Notes: generated by a model not told the origin, from the sequence alone. A DNA stretch of 7,258 nt from an uncultured Clostridia bacterium (GCA_937915925.1 CALGGM010000012.1:1-7258), one strand, 5' to 3'; shown: positions 1 through 6,000, counted from the stretch's first letter. Numbers and translations: made by a program.

Positions 1-337
1 CGGTTTCAGAGGATTTCATTAAAGCCCTATAATCAGCGGCAAACGCCTATGATTTCGGGGAATTCAAATCCTTATTTGTCTATATGAAAGTCTGATACCA
101 GTATACCATGGCTTTTTCAAAACCGCCATATGATGCGCAGATTTTATGTACATAATACAAAAAGAATCGGCAGCGCAACCAAAGCGGTACGCCGTTTTTT
201 ATGCCATTGAAAAAACCGTGTCGTCAAAATGCTGTCAAAACAAGGATGTCGATATAGCGTTTGCCTCCTGTAGGTAACTGCTCAAATATTAGCAAATAAT
301 TGACAAACATTCTATAAATTGCTACGGCACGATCGAT
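1..337. other. Left-edge stretch without a supportable gene
   Basis: I see no complete gene here. Two forward frames are open from the window edge: one ends at a TAA at 30-32 after nine residues (VSEDFIKAL), the other at a TGA ending at 87. Either could be the C-terminus of an upstream gene, but neither is long enough to recognise. The rest is AT-rich with T runs (for example 195-200) and no convincing hairpin terminator. A TTGACA hexamer lies at 300-305, but no -10 element sits at the right distance from it; TATAAA at 313-318 is too close. No promoter is therefore assigned for the gene that follows. Confidence 0.4.
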
Positions 338-613
338 GTGTATGAGTACGATACCGATGATGACGATGACTATGAGTACAGTTCGTTCATCGCTGATTTG
401 TCCGAAATTCTACCGGACGACGAAGCTATTGTCATTTCCGAGATCGGAAACGATAAGCTTCAGTACTTCGTCGCATACGCAGTCGTTGTAACCAAGTACG
501 AGATCCGGACAGTTGATCTGTTCAATGCAAGCGTACAGGAAGCGGAAGAAATGCTCTGCGATGCCATGTACGCAACCGATTTCTATGGATGTGGGGAGGT
601 AGTAGCTTTATGA
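338..613 (+). CDS. Small acidic hypothetical protein, possibly 5'-truncated
   Basis: I do not recognise this 91-aa protein. It begins with a very acidic tract (five consecutive Asp at residues 7-11, flanked by Tyr and Glu), followed by alternating hydrophobic segments suggesting a small alpha/beta fold. There is no signal peptide or membrane segment. The only conventional start in the open frame is GTG at 338, and no Shine-Dalgarno precedes it. The frame is open back to 293 and those extra codons still look coding-like (NCYGTIDV before YEYD), so the true 5' end may have been lost. The stop overlaps the next start as ATGA at 610-613, and the next gene's ribosome binding site lies inside this gene, implying coupled translation. 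That overlap is the best argument that this is, or recently was, a real gene. The type fits phage or integrative-element cargo. Confidence 0.5.
   Translation: MYEYDTDDDDDYEYSSFIADLSEILPDDEAIVISEIGNDKLQYFVAYAVVVTKYEIRTVDLFNASVQEAEEMLCDAMYATDFYGCGEVVAL
593..600 (+). promoter_or_regulatory. Ribosome binding site deciding the start at 610
   Basis: GGGGAGGT at 593-600, with its GGAGG core ten bases upstream of the ATG at 610. An earlier in-frame ATG at 589 overlaps this site and has no purine-rich sequence of its own, so 610 is the likelier start. The site lies inside the end of the upstream gene. Confidence 0.7.
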
Positions 614-1158
614 TTAAGGTCGAAAAGAGGACTTCGGTATATCCCGTGTTTATCGCGTCCGACGGCAAGGAGTTCACGGATCGTGCAATGTGCGAAGACT
701 ATGAAGACAAGATTCAAGAACCGATCTTTGACCGGGCGAATCAGATCCCGCATATCATTTGGGCGTTTCAGAACATCGAAACGCAAGCAGATGAGTACGA
801 TGCGGTTCTTGCGATCTATCCGAGGAACGATGAGGATATTGAAGCATTCGATGCTGTCATTTCTTCCACAGGCGGGTATGCTCCGTGGAAGAAGCCGGAA
901 GAAATGCATCAGTACGTGAGGAAGATCCTCCTGTTCAGTTGCCGCGAAGAGCATTGGTGGGGAGAAAACAATCTGCACAACCTTGACTATGATTGGGTGA
1001 GCTATATCGGATCTCCGGACGATATGAAGAACGAATACATCTCTGCTATTGATACGATGGTAGAGAACCTTTTGGAGAAGGTTTTTGCCGATCGTGCCCC
1101 TGCCGACAAGGAAGCGCTCTCAGAAGCTCATTCTGCGGTTTTGTCCCCTGTAGTATAA
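610..1158 (+). CDS. Hypothetical protein, phage/mobile-element style
   Basis: 182-aa soluble protein of unknown function; no signal peptide or membrane segment. The N-terminus (roughly residues 1-35) has a pattern often seen in small phage and integrative-element proteins: a short beta hairpin with 'ASDGKEF' followed by an acidic helix containing 'CEDYE' (residues 17-35). The middle (55-110) alternates strands and acidic helices, and an aromatic stretch containing 'EEHWWGENN' lies near residue 115. The last 40 residues look helical and acidic. The start at 610 is chosen for the GGGGAGGT site ten bases upstream; an in-frame ATG at 589 would add seven residues but overlaps that site. Translation is probably coupled to the upstream gene through the ATGA overlap. 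No enzymatic motif is visible, and assignment to a mobile element is inference from style and context. Confidence 0.72.
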   Translation: MIKVEKRTSVYPVFIASDGKEFTDRAMCEDYEDKIQEPIFDRANQIPHIIWAFQNIETQADEYDAVLAIYPRNDEDIEAFDAVISSTGGYAPWKKPEEMHQYVRKILLFSCREEHWWGENNLHNLDYDWVSYIGSPDDMKNEYISAIDTMVENLLEKVFADRAPADKEALSEAHSAVLSPVV

Positions 1159-1316
1159 AATCCCATTACCACGTGGGTAAACACGGATTCCAGATACTTT
1201 TACGCATTTTCACGGCGATCACAGAAGAAAACCACATAGAACTATGAATCGTGTATGGCATTATAAGAAAGCACCGATGGTGCGCGAAATAATGTCTTTA
1301 CGGAAGGAGAAAAGAA

Positions 1317-1547
1317 ATGAGCGCTCAGAACGACACGATCGAAATGGTCGGGATGCTGACGGACAGGGTAGTGTTCTTATCGGAGGCCGTCATTGAACAG
1401 ATCGAACGCATCAAGGGGGACAGGATCGTTGAGAAAGCGCAATGCTTCGCTGAATTGCTCGATGAGCAGTTAAAAGAGATGCAGGAGCTTGTTCACGACC
1501 TTGTTGACACCGCAAGATTGGAGGGAAACAGCGAATTATCCTCGTGA
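1317..1547 (+). CDS. Small helical acidic hypothetical protein
   Basis: 76-aa protein of unknown function. It has a good ribosome binding site, AAGGAG at 1304-1309, seven bases before the ATG. Nearly the whole chain is predicted helical: hydrophobic residues recur at three- to four-residue spacing from about residue 8 to 68 and Glu/Asp/Gln are abundant, consistent with a short coiled coil or helical hairpin. No DNA-binding, toxin or enzyme motif is visible. It follows the previous gene by 158 bases, a gap holding small hairpins (TTACC/GGTAA at 1166-1180; GCACC-GAT-GGTGC at 1271-1283) but no clear promoter, so it may be co-transcribed or have its own weak promoter. Transcription probably ends at the hairpin at 1612-1661. 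Likely part of the same accessory gene set. Confidence 0.7.
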   Translation: MSAQNDTIEMVGMLTDRVVFLSEAVIEQIERIKGDRIVEKAQCFAELLDEQLKEMQELVHDLVDTARLEGNSELSS

Positions 1548-1611
1548 GCAAGAGTATTCACAAAAAATCGGGGCATTTGATCATTTTTTGATCATTGCAT
1601 AAATGTATAAG

Positions 1612-1661
1612 AAAAAGCCCTATTATGCAGAGCCGAAAAACTCAGTAAAATAGGGCTTTTT
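1612..1661. terminator. Bidirectional intrinsic terminator between the small genes and tRNA
   Basis: A perfect 13-bp stem: AAAAAGCCCTATT (1612-1624) pairs with AATAGGGCTTTTT (1649-1661) around a 24-base loop. A-tract and T-tract flank the GC core on both sides, so it can terminate rightward transcription from the 1317-1547 gene and leftward transcription from the tRNA, whose 3' end lies only three bases away. Confidence 0.85.
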
Positions 1662-1664
1662 TCG

Positions 1665-1740
1665 TGGTTGCGGGGGCAGGACTTGAACCTGCGGCCTCCG
1701 GGTTATGAGCCCGACGAGCTACCGACTGCTCCACCCCGCG
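1665..1740 (-). tRNA. Initiator tRNA-fMet (anticodon CAU)
   Basis: A 76-nt cloverleaf with encoded CCA (complement of TGG at 1665-1667). Acceptor strands are CGCGGGG and CCCCGCA, leaving position 1 C opposite position 72 A, the C1:A72 mismatch that marks bacterial initiator tRNAs. The anticodon stem carries the three consecutive G:C pairs (GGG/CCC) next to the CTCATAA anticodon loop, the second initiator hallmark. The D arm (GAGC/GCTC) and T arm (GCAGG-TTCAAGT-CCTGC) are intact. It charges methionine, is formylated, and starts translation. It has its own promoter just upstream and a terminator immediately downstream, so it is a single-gene transcription unit. Confidence 0.97.
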
Positions 1741-1752
1741 ATGGTAAGATGT

Positions 1753-1781
1753 AGTATAGCAGGTGCGGGAGCATTTGTCAA
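1753..1781 (-). promoter_or_regulatory. Sigma-A-type promoter of tRNA-fMet
   Basis: Read on the minus strand: -35 TTGACA (1776-1781), exactly 17 bases of spacer, -10 TATACT (1753-1758). The predicted transcript start is about 1746, some six bases before the mature tRNA 5' end at 1740. A near-consensus promoter is expected for a highly expressed initiator tRNA. Confidence 0.9.
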
Positions 1782-1799
1782 CCCCCTTTTTTAGAATGG

Positions 1800-1832
1800 A
1801 GATTCTTCGCCGCTGCGCTCTCAGAATGACAG
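1800..1832 (+). repeat. AGATTCTTCGCC intergenic repeat, copy 1
   Basis: A 33-base unit starting AGATTCTTCGCCGCT and ending CTCAGAATGACAG. Its ends form a partial dyad (ATTCT / AGAAT). A second copy lies at 1896-1929. It is non-coding and lies upstream of the tRNA promoter on the minus strand. Confidence 0.75.
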
Positions 1833-1855
1833 GGGCTGGAGACGGCGTTGAACCC

Positions 1856-1880
1856 GTAGGGACGACCATCGGTCGTCCGC
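1856..1880 (+). repeat. GTAGGG-palindrome repeat, copy A
   Basis: GTA followed by GG, then GGACGACC-ATC-GGTCGTCC (perfect 8-bp arms at 1860-1867 and 1871-1878, three-base loop), then GC. Other members of the same style lie at 1976-2001 (reversed), 2037-2057 (degraded) and 7086-7106. Confidence 0.7.
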
Positions 1881-1895
1881 AATTGTGTTGCGAGA

Positions 1896-1929
1896 AGATT
1901 CTTCGCCGCTTTGCGACTCAGAATGACAG
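1896..1929 (+). repeat. AGATTCTTCGCC intergenic repeat, copy 2
   Basis: A 34-base copy of the unit at 1800-1832: identical first 15 bases (AGATTCTTCGCCGCT) and an identical CTCAGAATGACAG end, differing only in the short middle and by one inserted base. Confidence 0.75.
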
Positions 1930-1975
1930 TCCCGAGGAGAACTGTGAAGTGTCGCTTGAACCGCAAGCCTTTTAA

Positions 1976-2001
1976 CGGGGCGCCGAGGTCGTCGCCCCTA
2001 C
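1976..2001 (-). repeat. GTAGGG-palindrome repeat, copy B (reversed)
   Basis: On the minus strand it starts GTAGGGGCGACGACC and ends GGCGCCCCG, with six-base arms GGGGCG/CGCCCC (1977-1982 and 1993-1998). It is the same construction as the unit at 1856-1880 but in opposite orientation and with a different palindrome core. Confidence 0.6.
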
Positions 2002-2026
2002 AAGTCGTATATGCAACCACGCACGG

Positions 2027-2057
2027 CTGAACCCAACGGACAATCATCGGTCGTCCG
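2027..2057 (+). repeat. Degraded GTAGGG-type repeat, copy C
   Basis: The 19 bases at 2038-2056 match the palindrome of copy A (1860-1878) at 17 of 19 positions, and both are preceded by TGAACCC. The two substitutions spoil the left arm, so this copy folds less well. It is an imperfect direct repeat of copy A about 178 bases away. Confidence 0.6.
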
Positions 2058-2075
2058 TTCAATTTTTGCGGGCAG

Positions 2076-2099
2076 AAAAAAGAGCCGCGGGGACGGCTC
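2076..2099 (-). terminator. Terminator-like hairpin (leftward)
   Basis: On the minus strand GAGCCG-TCCCCG-CGGCTC is followed directly by six T (plus-strand A at 2076-2081). It has the form of an intrinsic terminator, but I find no gene on the minus strand between it and the better terminator at 2350-2382. It may be a backup terminator or another mobile palindrome. Confidence 0.55.
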
Positions 2100-2103
2100 G
2101 CAA

Positions 2104-2127
2104 CGTGTCAAAAAACTATTTGACACG
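2104..2127. repeat. Perfect 9-bp inverted repeat CGTGTCAAA/TTTGACACG
   Basis: CGTGTCAAA (2104-2112) and TTTGACACG (2119-2127) are exact reverse complements around a six-base A-rich loop. Each arm contains TGTCAA/TTGACA, which mimics a -35 hexamer on both strands, but no suitable -10 follows on either side. It could be a regulator-binding dyad or a structural element. Confidence 0.6.
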
Positions 2128-2152
2128 ATGAACAGACTGTTGGAAAGGGAGA

Positions 2153-2210
2153 GATGGCGACGCGCGGGAAGCGCGCGACGGCACCGCTGTAACGAAGCGA
2201 AGCGAAGTGG
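2153..2210 (+). repeat. 58-bp direct repeat, copy 1
   Basis: Starts GATGGCGACGCGCGGGAAGC and ends GCGAAGTGG. It matches copy 2 at 2262-2319 at 53 of 58 positions with no gaps, start-to-start distance 109 bases. It is GC-rich with internal short inverted repeats (CGCGC / GCGCG) and contains no supportable gene. Confidence 0.85.
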
Positions 2211-2261
2211 CGAAAGAATTCGCGTTTTCGCGACGGAGCTATACTAACGTATGCGACCGAA

Positions 2262-2319
2262 GATGGCGACGCGCGGGAAGCGTGCGACGTCACCTCTGTA
2301 ACGGAGCGAAGCGGAGTGG
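2262..2319 (+). repeat. 58-bp direct repeat, copy 2
   Basis: Second copy of the 58-bp unit, with five single-base substitutions from copy 1 and no length change. The 51 bases between the copies (2211-2261) are not repeated. Both copies lie in the repeat-rich stretch downstream of the CotF-like gene. Confidence 0.85.
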
Positions 2320-2349
2320 TTAAGAAAACGCGGATAGTTTGCGGCGAAA

Positions 2350-2382
2350 CAATAGAAAGAAAGGGCGTCCTTGCGCCCTTTC
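2350..2382 (-). terminator. Probable terminator of the CotF-like gene
   Basis: On the minus strand GAAAGGGCG (2374-2382) pairs exactly with CGCCCTTTC (2359-2367) across a six-base loop and runs into a T-rich tail (TTTCTATTG). It lies about 95 bases past the stop of the 2476-2928 gene in the direction of its transcription. A second perfect 7-bp hairpin (GAGCCGC/GCGGCTC, 2447-2464) lies between them but lacks a T tail. Confidence 0.7.
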
Positions 2383-2446
2383 ATCCGACAAGTATTCATT
2401 GAATCATCTCGCCGCAAACGGTCTGACCCCTTTTACGACGGTCTGA

Positions 2447-2464
2447 GAGCCGCGGGAGCGGCTC
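2447..2464. repeat. GC hairpin just downstream of the CotF-like gene
   Basis: GAGCCGC (2447-2453) and GCGGCTC (2458-2464) form a perfect 7-bp stem with a four-base loop, twelve bases past the stop codon. There is no T run, so it is unlikely to terminate alone; it may protect the mRNA 3' end. It resembles the GAGCCG hairpin at 2082-2099. Confidence 0.55.
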
Positions 2465-2475
2465 GTGGGGGAGGC

Positions 2476-2928
2476 TCAGGCGCACATGCCGTGGGAGGAC
2501 ATATAATCGTAAAGCTGCTTGCCGTGCTCCTGTTCTTCCTTCTGAATGTGGTTCAGGGCGTCGCGCGCGCCGGGGTCGTTGAACTCAAAGATGCAGGTAT
2601 CGTACACGGACGAAACATGCTTCTCGGTGTCCAGCGCGTCGCGGCAAAGGTACTCGTCGTTCTTGCTCATCTTGTGACCGCACTCGCCGCGGCAGGCAGG
2701 CTGCGCGTTGTTCTGCTTCTGACCGCCGCCCATCATCGGGAACGTGCCCTGCATGAGCGATTCGATCGTGGATAGATGCGTAAGCTCCGCGGAGCGGATC
2801 GTTTCAAAGAGCTCCTTAAGCTCCGGATCCTCGGCGCGCTCGGCATACGTTCCGTACTTCTCGATGCAGATCTCTTCGGAATTTTTGAGATCCTTCAAAA
2901 GCATGGTTTCTTTTTCTGTCAGTTTCAT
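2476..2928 (-). CDS. CotF-like spore coat / ferritin-like protein
   Basis: 150-aa protein with two helical-hairpin halves. Residues 1-60 form an amphipathic pair containing E18/E19 and E48-L-T-H51; residues 88-146 match my knowledge of the Coat_F family (D-T-E-K-H-V around 100-105, F-x-D-P-G-A-R-D-A-L at 116-125, E-E-Q-E-H at 131-135, L-Y-D-Y-M at 139-143). Coat_F proteins are ferritin-like helical bundles, several of them in the endospore coat. The two ExxH motifs (48-51, 132-135) plus E19 and E102 would fit a diiron four-helix arrangement, but metal binding is inference. The linker (61-87) is Met/Gly/Gln-rich and holds C79, C83 and H85. The start at 2928 is chosen because GAGGTGAT lies five bases upstream; an ATG at 2934 overlaps that site. 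It follows the BlaR1-like gene but behind a strong terminator. No signal peptide. Confidence 0.85.
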   Translation of the reverse strand: MKLTEKETMLLKDLKNSEEICIEKYGTYAERAEDPELKELFETIRSAELTHLSTIESLMQGTFPMMGGGQKQNNAQPACRGECGHKMSKNDEYLCRDALDTEKHVSSVYDTCIFEFNDPGARDALNHIQKEEQEHGKQLYDYMSSHGMCA

Positions 2929-2932
2929 GTTC

Positions 2933-2940
2933 ATCACCTC
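2933..2940 (-). promoter_or_regulatory. Ribosome binding site deciding the CotF-like start
   Basis: GAGGTGAT on the minus strand, with the AGGTGA core five bases before the ATG at 2928. The upstream in-frame ATG at 2934 is inside the site, and still longer in-frame extensions would run through the terminator at 2957-2985 and into the preceding gene, so 2928 is preferred. Confidence 0.75.
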
Positions 2941-2956
2941 GCCCATAGCATGGACG

Positions 2957-2985
2957 AAAAACCGCCGCCTATGCGCAGGCGGCGG
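2957..2985 (-). terminator. Strong intrinsic terminator after the BlaR1-like gene
   Basis: On the minus strand CCGCCGCCT (2977-2985) pairs perfectly with AGGCGGCGG (2962-2970) across a six-base loop, followed by five T (2957-2961). It is a nearly all-GC 9-bp stem located 22 bases past the blaR1 stop. It closes the blaI-blaR1 operon and lies only 28 bases before the CotF-like start codon. Confidence 0.9.
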
Positions 2986-3007
2986 GATTCGTGTGGAATC
3001 GTCAGTT

Positions 3008-6000
3008 TTATTCCTCGTATACTTCGCAAAGATACAGCAGCGTGTCGCCGTCAAGACCGATCCAAAAGCCGATGCCGCGATCGTCACCGTCTCCGTCGTC
3101 TACGCCATTCAGATAATAGCGATTCTCCTCCAGATACCGGAAGAACCGATCCTGCTTCACGAGCATATCGTACCAATCGAGAATGGAAAGGAAGGTATCG
3201 TCCGTGACCTGCAGGGTCATCTCTTCCTCCTCGACCGTGTCATACAGGATATATGCGGGCTGATAGTAATCCGCTTCTTCGAACGATACAAAGGATACGG
3301 TCACCGTTCGATTCTCGGCGTCGAACGCCTTGATAACGCAGGCGCGCTCCGTAACTTCTCGGTTGCGCTCCACCATCGAAGGAGAAACCGTAACACGTAT
3401 TGATGCCTCTTCGGAGGAGTGATGTTTTACGATACCCCAGCCCCAGTCGCTGTAATACAGCCGGTTTCCCCGAGCAAGCACCGCAAAATCACCGAGATAG
3501 TATTCGTGTCCGTCGATATCAAGGTATTTCGTGTAGATGATCGATTCCGCCTTTTTTTCGAAGACCTCAAACCGGAGCGAGGTACGCTCTGCCGCGTTCT
3601 CTTCCTCAACGTTCAAACAGGTTCCGAGACCGTCAATGAAAACGACGAGATCGCATCCGTACGGACTGCCGTCTTCAAACTCCACCGAAAGCCCGTTGAC
3701 AAAGGCGTCTGCCTGTGCCTGCGTCAATGACGCACCTGCGCCTGTTACCGCGGGCAGAACCGCGTTCGGCTCGGAGACGTAGGAATAGACCTCCTGCGAG
3801 GAAGGATCGACCCACAAAAGCTCGTTCAGCGCAGGATCGTATCGAACAACGCGGTCGCCAAACCGAACGGTATTGCCGTTCAGTGTAAAGGGCACGGTTT
3901 GATCGAAGGGGGCATTCACGTCGATCATGCGAACCGTTCCGTCGGAGAGAAACACCAGATACTGTTCAAGCCCGAGCGCTCTTGCGTCGCCGCTGCTGCC
4001 GTCTGCTGCCTCGATCTCGGCAAGCCGCCAGACCGCACAAAGCGTCGCTTCGTCGAGCACGGTTTCGCTCTGCGTGCTGTTGCCCATGCGCCGAAGCGTA
4101 GCATAGACAAATTGATTCGGGGAGGTCTGATAGATGAGCATCAAAGCTTGTGTCTGCGGGTCAAAATACCCGTAACAGGAGCGGCCGTCCTCGATATGCA
4201 CATGATTATCGTACACGGCATAGCTGTAATCGACCGGATGCCCGAACGCAAGCTCGGAGTTCGAGGAGACCGGCACCGTTTCGTTATAGGTCACCGTGCC
4301 GTCCTCTTTGAAATGATATTCCTTCCAAAGTTCAACAGAGGTTGTATAGAGCACGTTGCCGTCGTTGTCTTTTTCTTCCTCCACAAGCCATTCGCCATAA
4401 AGATCCGATTCATGCAGCTCGCGGAGAAGCGGGGCAAAGGAACCGTCGCTCTGCCATTGACAGCCGGGAACGCCGTCATGCGTCACAAGCGTACCGGAAT
4501 CGACCTGCTTGTCGCCCATATAGGGCGTTTTGCCGACGTACAGCGCGCCGTCGACCGTGTACAGATGAAAATCAAACTGCATGCGATCCCAAAGCACATA
4601 GCTCTGTTTGTTCGCATAGTCATAGACGATGATATGCTCGTCGACGATCCCGGAACCGAAGCTGACCGAGGCGATTAGCTCCGGCTTGCCGTCGCCGGTG
4701 AGATCGGTAAAGTACACACTCGAAACCGGCATACCGGAAAACAGCGTGCGCGTCTTGCCGTTTTCGACCGCCTGAACGGAATCCCAGGAAGGATTTCTGT
4801 CGCATCGGAACGTAATGTTCGGGAACGCGGAGAGACTGACAGGCGCGGAACCTTCCTCGGGATCGTTGCCGCTGTCACGGTAGTCGAACCATTCGACGAC
4901 CGGCATCGAAGTTGCCGGAATGCTGCGACGGAAGGTCAGCACGCCGAAGTGTAAAACAACAAAGCGAATCGTGTCGGTTTGCGGGTCATAGGAAGCAAGG
5001 ACAGTATTCTGATTGTCCGGCTTGAAATCCTTAATGCTCAGATGGAAAAGAGTATCTTCAAAGTATGGATAGTACCCAAGCGCCTCGGAATCGTCTTCCG
5101 GCTCGAATCGAATGACGCTGCCATCGGTATCATAGACGCCATTAACCGTCATTTCCGTATGATTATCACCGTTCAGATGCAAAACGGCGGTTCCGTTCGC
5201 ATCAAAAACCAGATCGCCGGACAGCGTTAAGGGCATGCCTTCCATAACGGGAAGTCCGTCCGTTTTCCATTCGCCCGCAATTTGTTCTTTGGTTAGCTGT
5301 ACGGTCGGATAGGAAATGCTGCCTTTACGGACATAAAGAGAATACCAGCGATTTCCTTCACCGGAATCTTCGGGGGAGCGCAGCATGCTGCTTTCCGAAT
5401 CATATGTGAATTCGAGCGGTTTCTTGTCCATTCCGGTGCGCGTGATAAATACCTTGTTTTCGGAAACGGTATAGGTAAATGGATTTTCGCGGGATCCCCA
5501 ATCTGCGACATGAACCTCCGAACCTGAACCGTTTTCATAAAAAACTAATTCATTCTTGTATTCGCCGAGCATAGCATCAATCGCAGCATCGGATTCATAT
5601 GTTTCGGAAACGGTTTTGTATAATTCCCACGTCCCAACGAACTCGGTTGTAGATAATTTACGCTTTGGCATCGTCAAAAAGCATACGGCAACGACGACAC
5701 CTGCAAGGAGCGCGACAAGGATGATCCAAAACGCGGGCTTTTTGTAGTTCAGAACGGACTTGACGCGGCTTTTCACGCCGGTCTCGCCGAAGGCAAGGGG
5801 ACAGGCGGCGATCGAACGGCGGGAAACGCTGCTCTTTAAGAGCGCTTCCGAATAGGCGGCTTTGCTTTCGGCGTCATATTCCTTTACGACCTTTTCGTCA
5901 CACGCGAGCTCGATGTCGCGGCAGAGGAGGATATACGCAAGCCACAGGAGCGGGTTGAACCAGTAGACCGCAAGCAGCAGAAAACCGAGCGGCTTCCAAA

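Noticed and set aside
300..318. Promoter for the first small gene
   Set aside because: TTGACA at 300-305 and TATAAA at 313-318 are only seven bases apart; no -10 lies at 16-18 bases.
1..1600. Second att copy of the tRNA-fMet 3' end
   Set aside because: I looked for the tRNA 3' words (for example GCAGGTTCAAG in either orientation) and found no second occurrence in the window.
1642..2062. Leftward open frames overlapping the tRNA and repeats
   Set aside because: They span a tRNA gene, its promoter and intergenic repeats and have no ribosome binding site or recognisable protein features.
2011..2293. Open frames across the 58-bp repeats
   Set aside because: Arg/Ser-rich products derived from GC-rich palindromic repeats, lacking ribosome binding sites; better explained as non-coding repeats.
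2153..2319. CRISPR array
   Set aside because: Only two units, 58 bp each with imperfect identity and one 51-base gap; no further repeats or cas genes.
2371..2775. Rightward open frame opposite the CotF-like gene
   Set aside because: It starts inside the terminator hairpin at 2359-2382, has no ribosome binding site, and overlaps a gene with recognisable family motifs on the other strand.
2929..3087. N-terminal extension of the CotF-like protein by up to 53 residues
   Set aside because: It would run through the blaR1 stop region and the strong terminator; the ribosome binding site at 2933-2940 points to 2928.
3899..4678. Long rightward open frame (259 codons) opposite blaR1
   Set aside because: It is antisense to a well-supported BlaR1-type gene, has no ribosome binding site and encodes a His/Arg-rich composition typical of a shadow frame.
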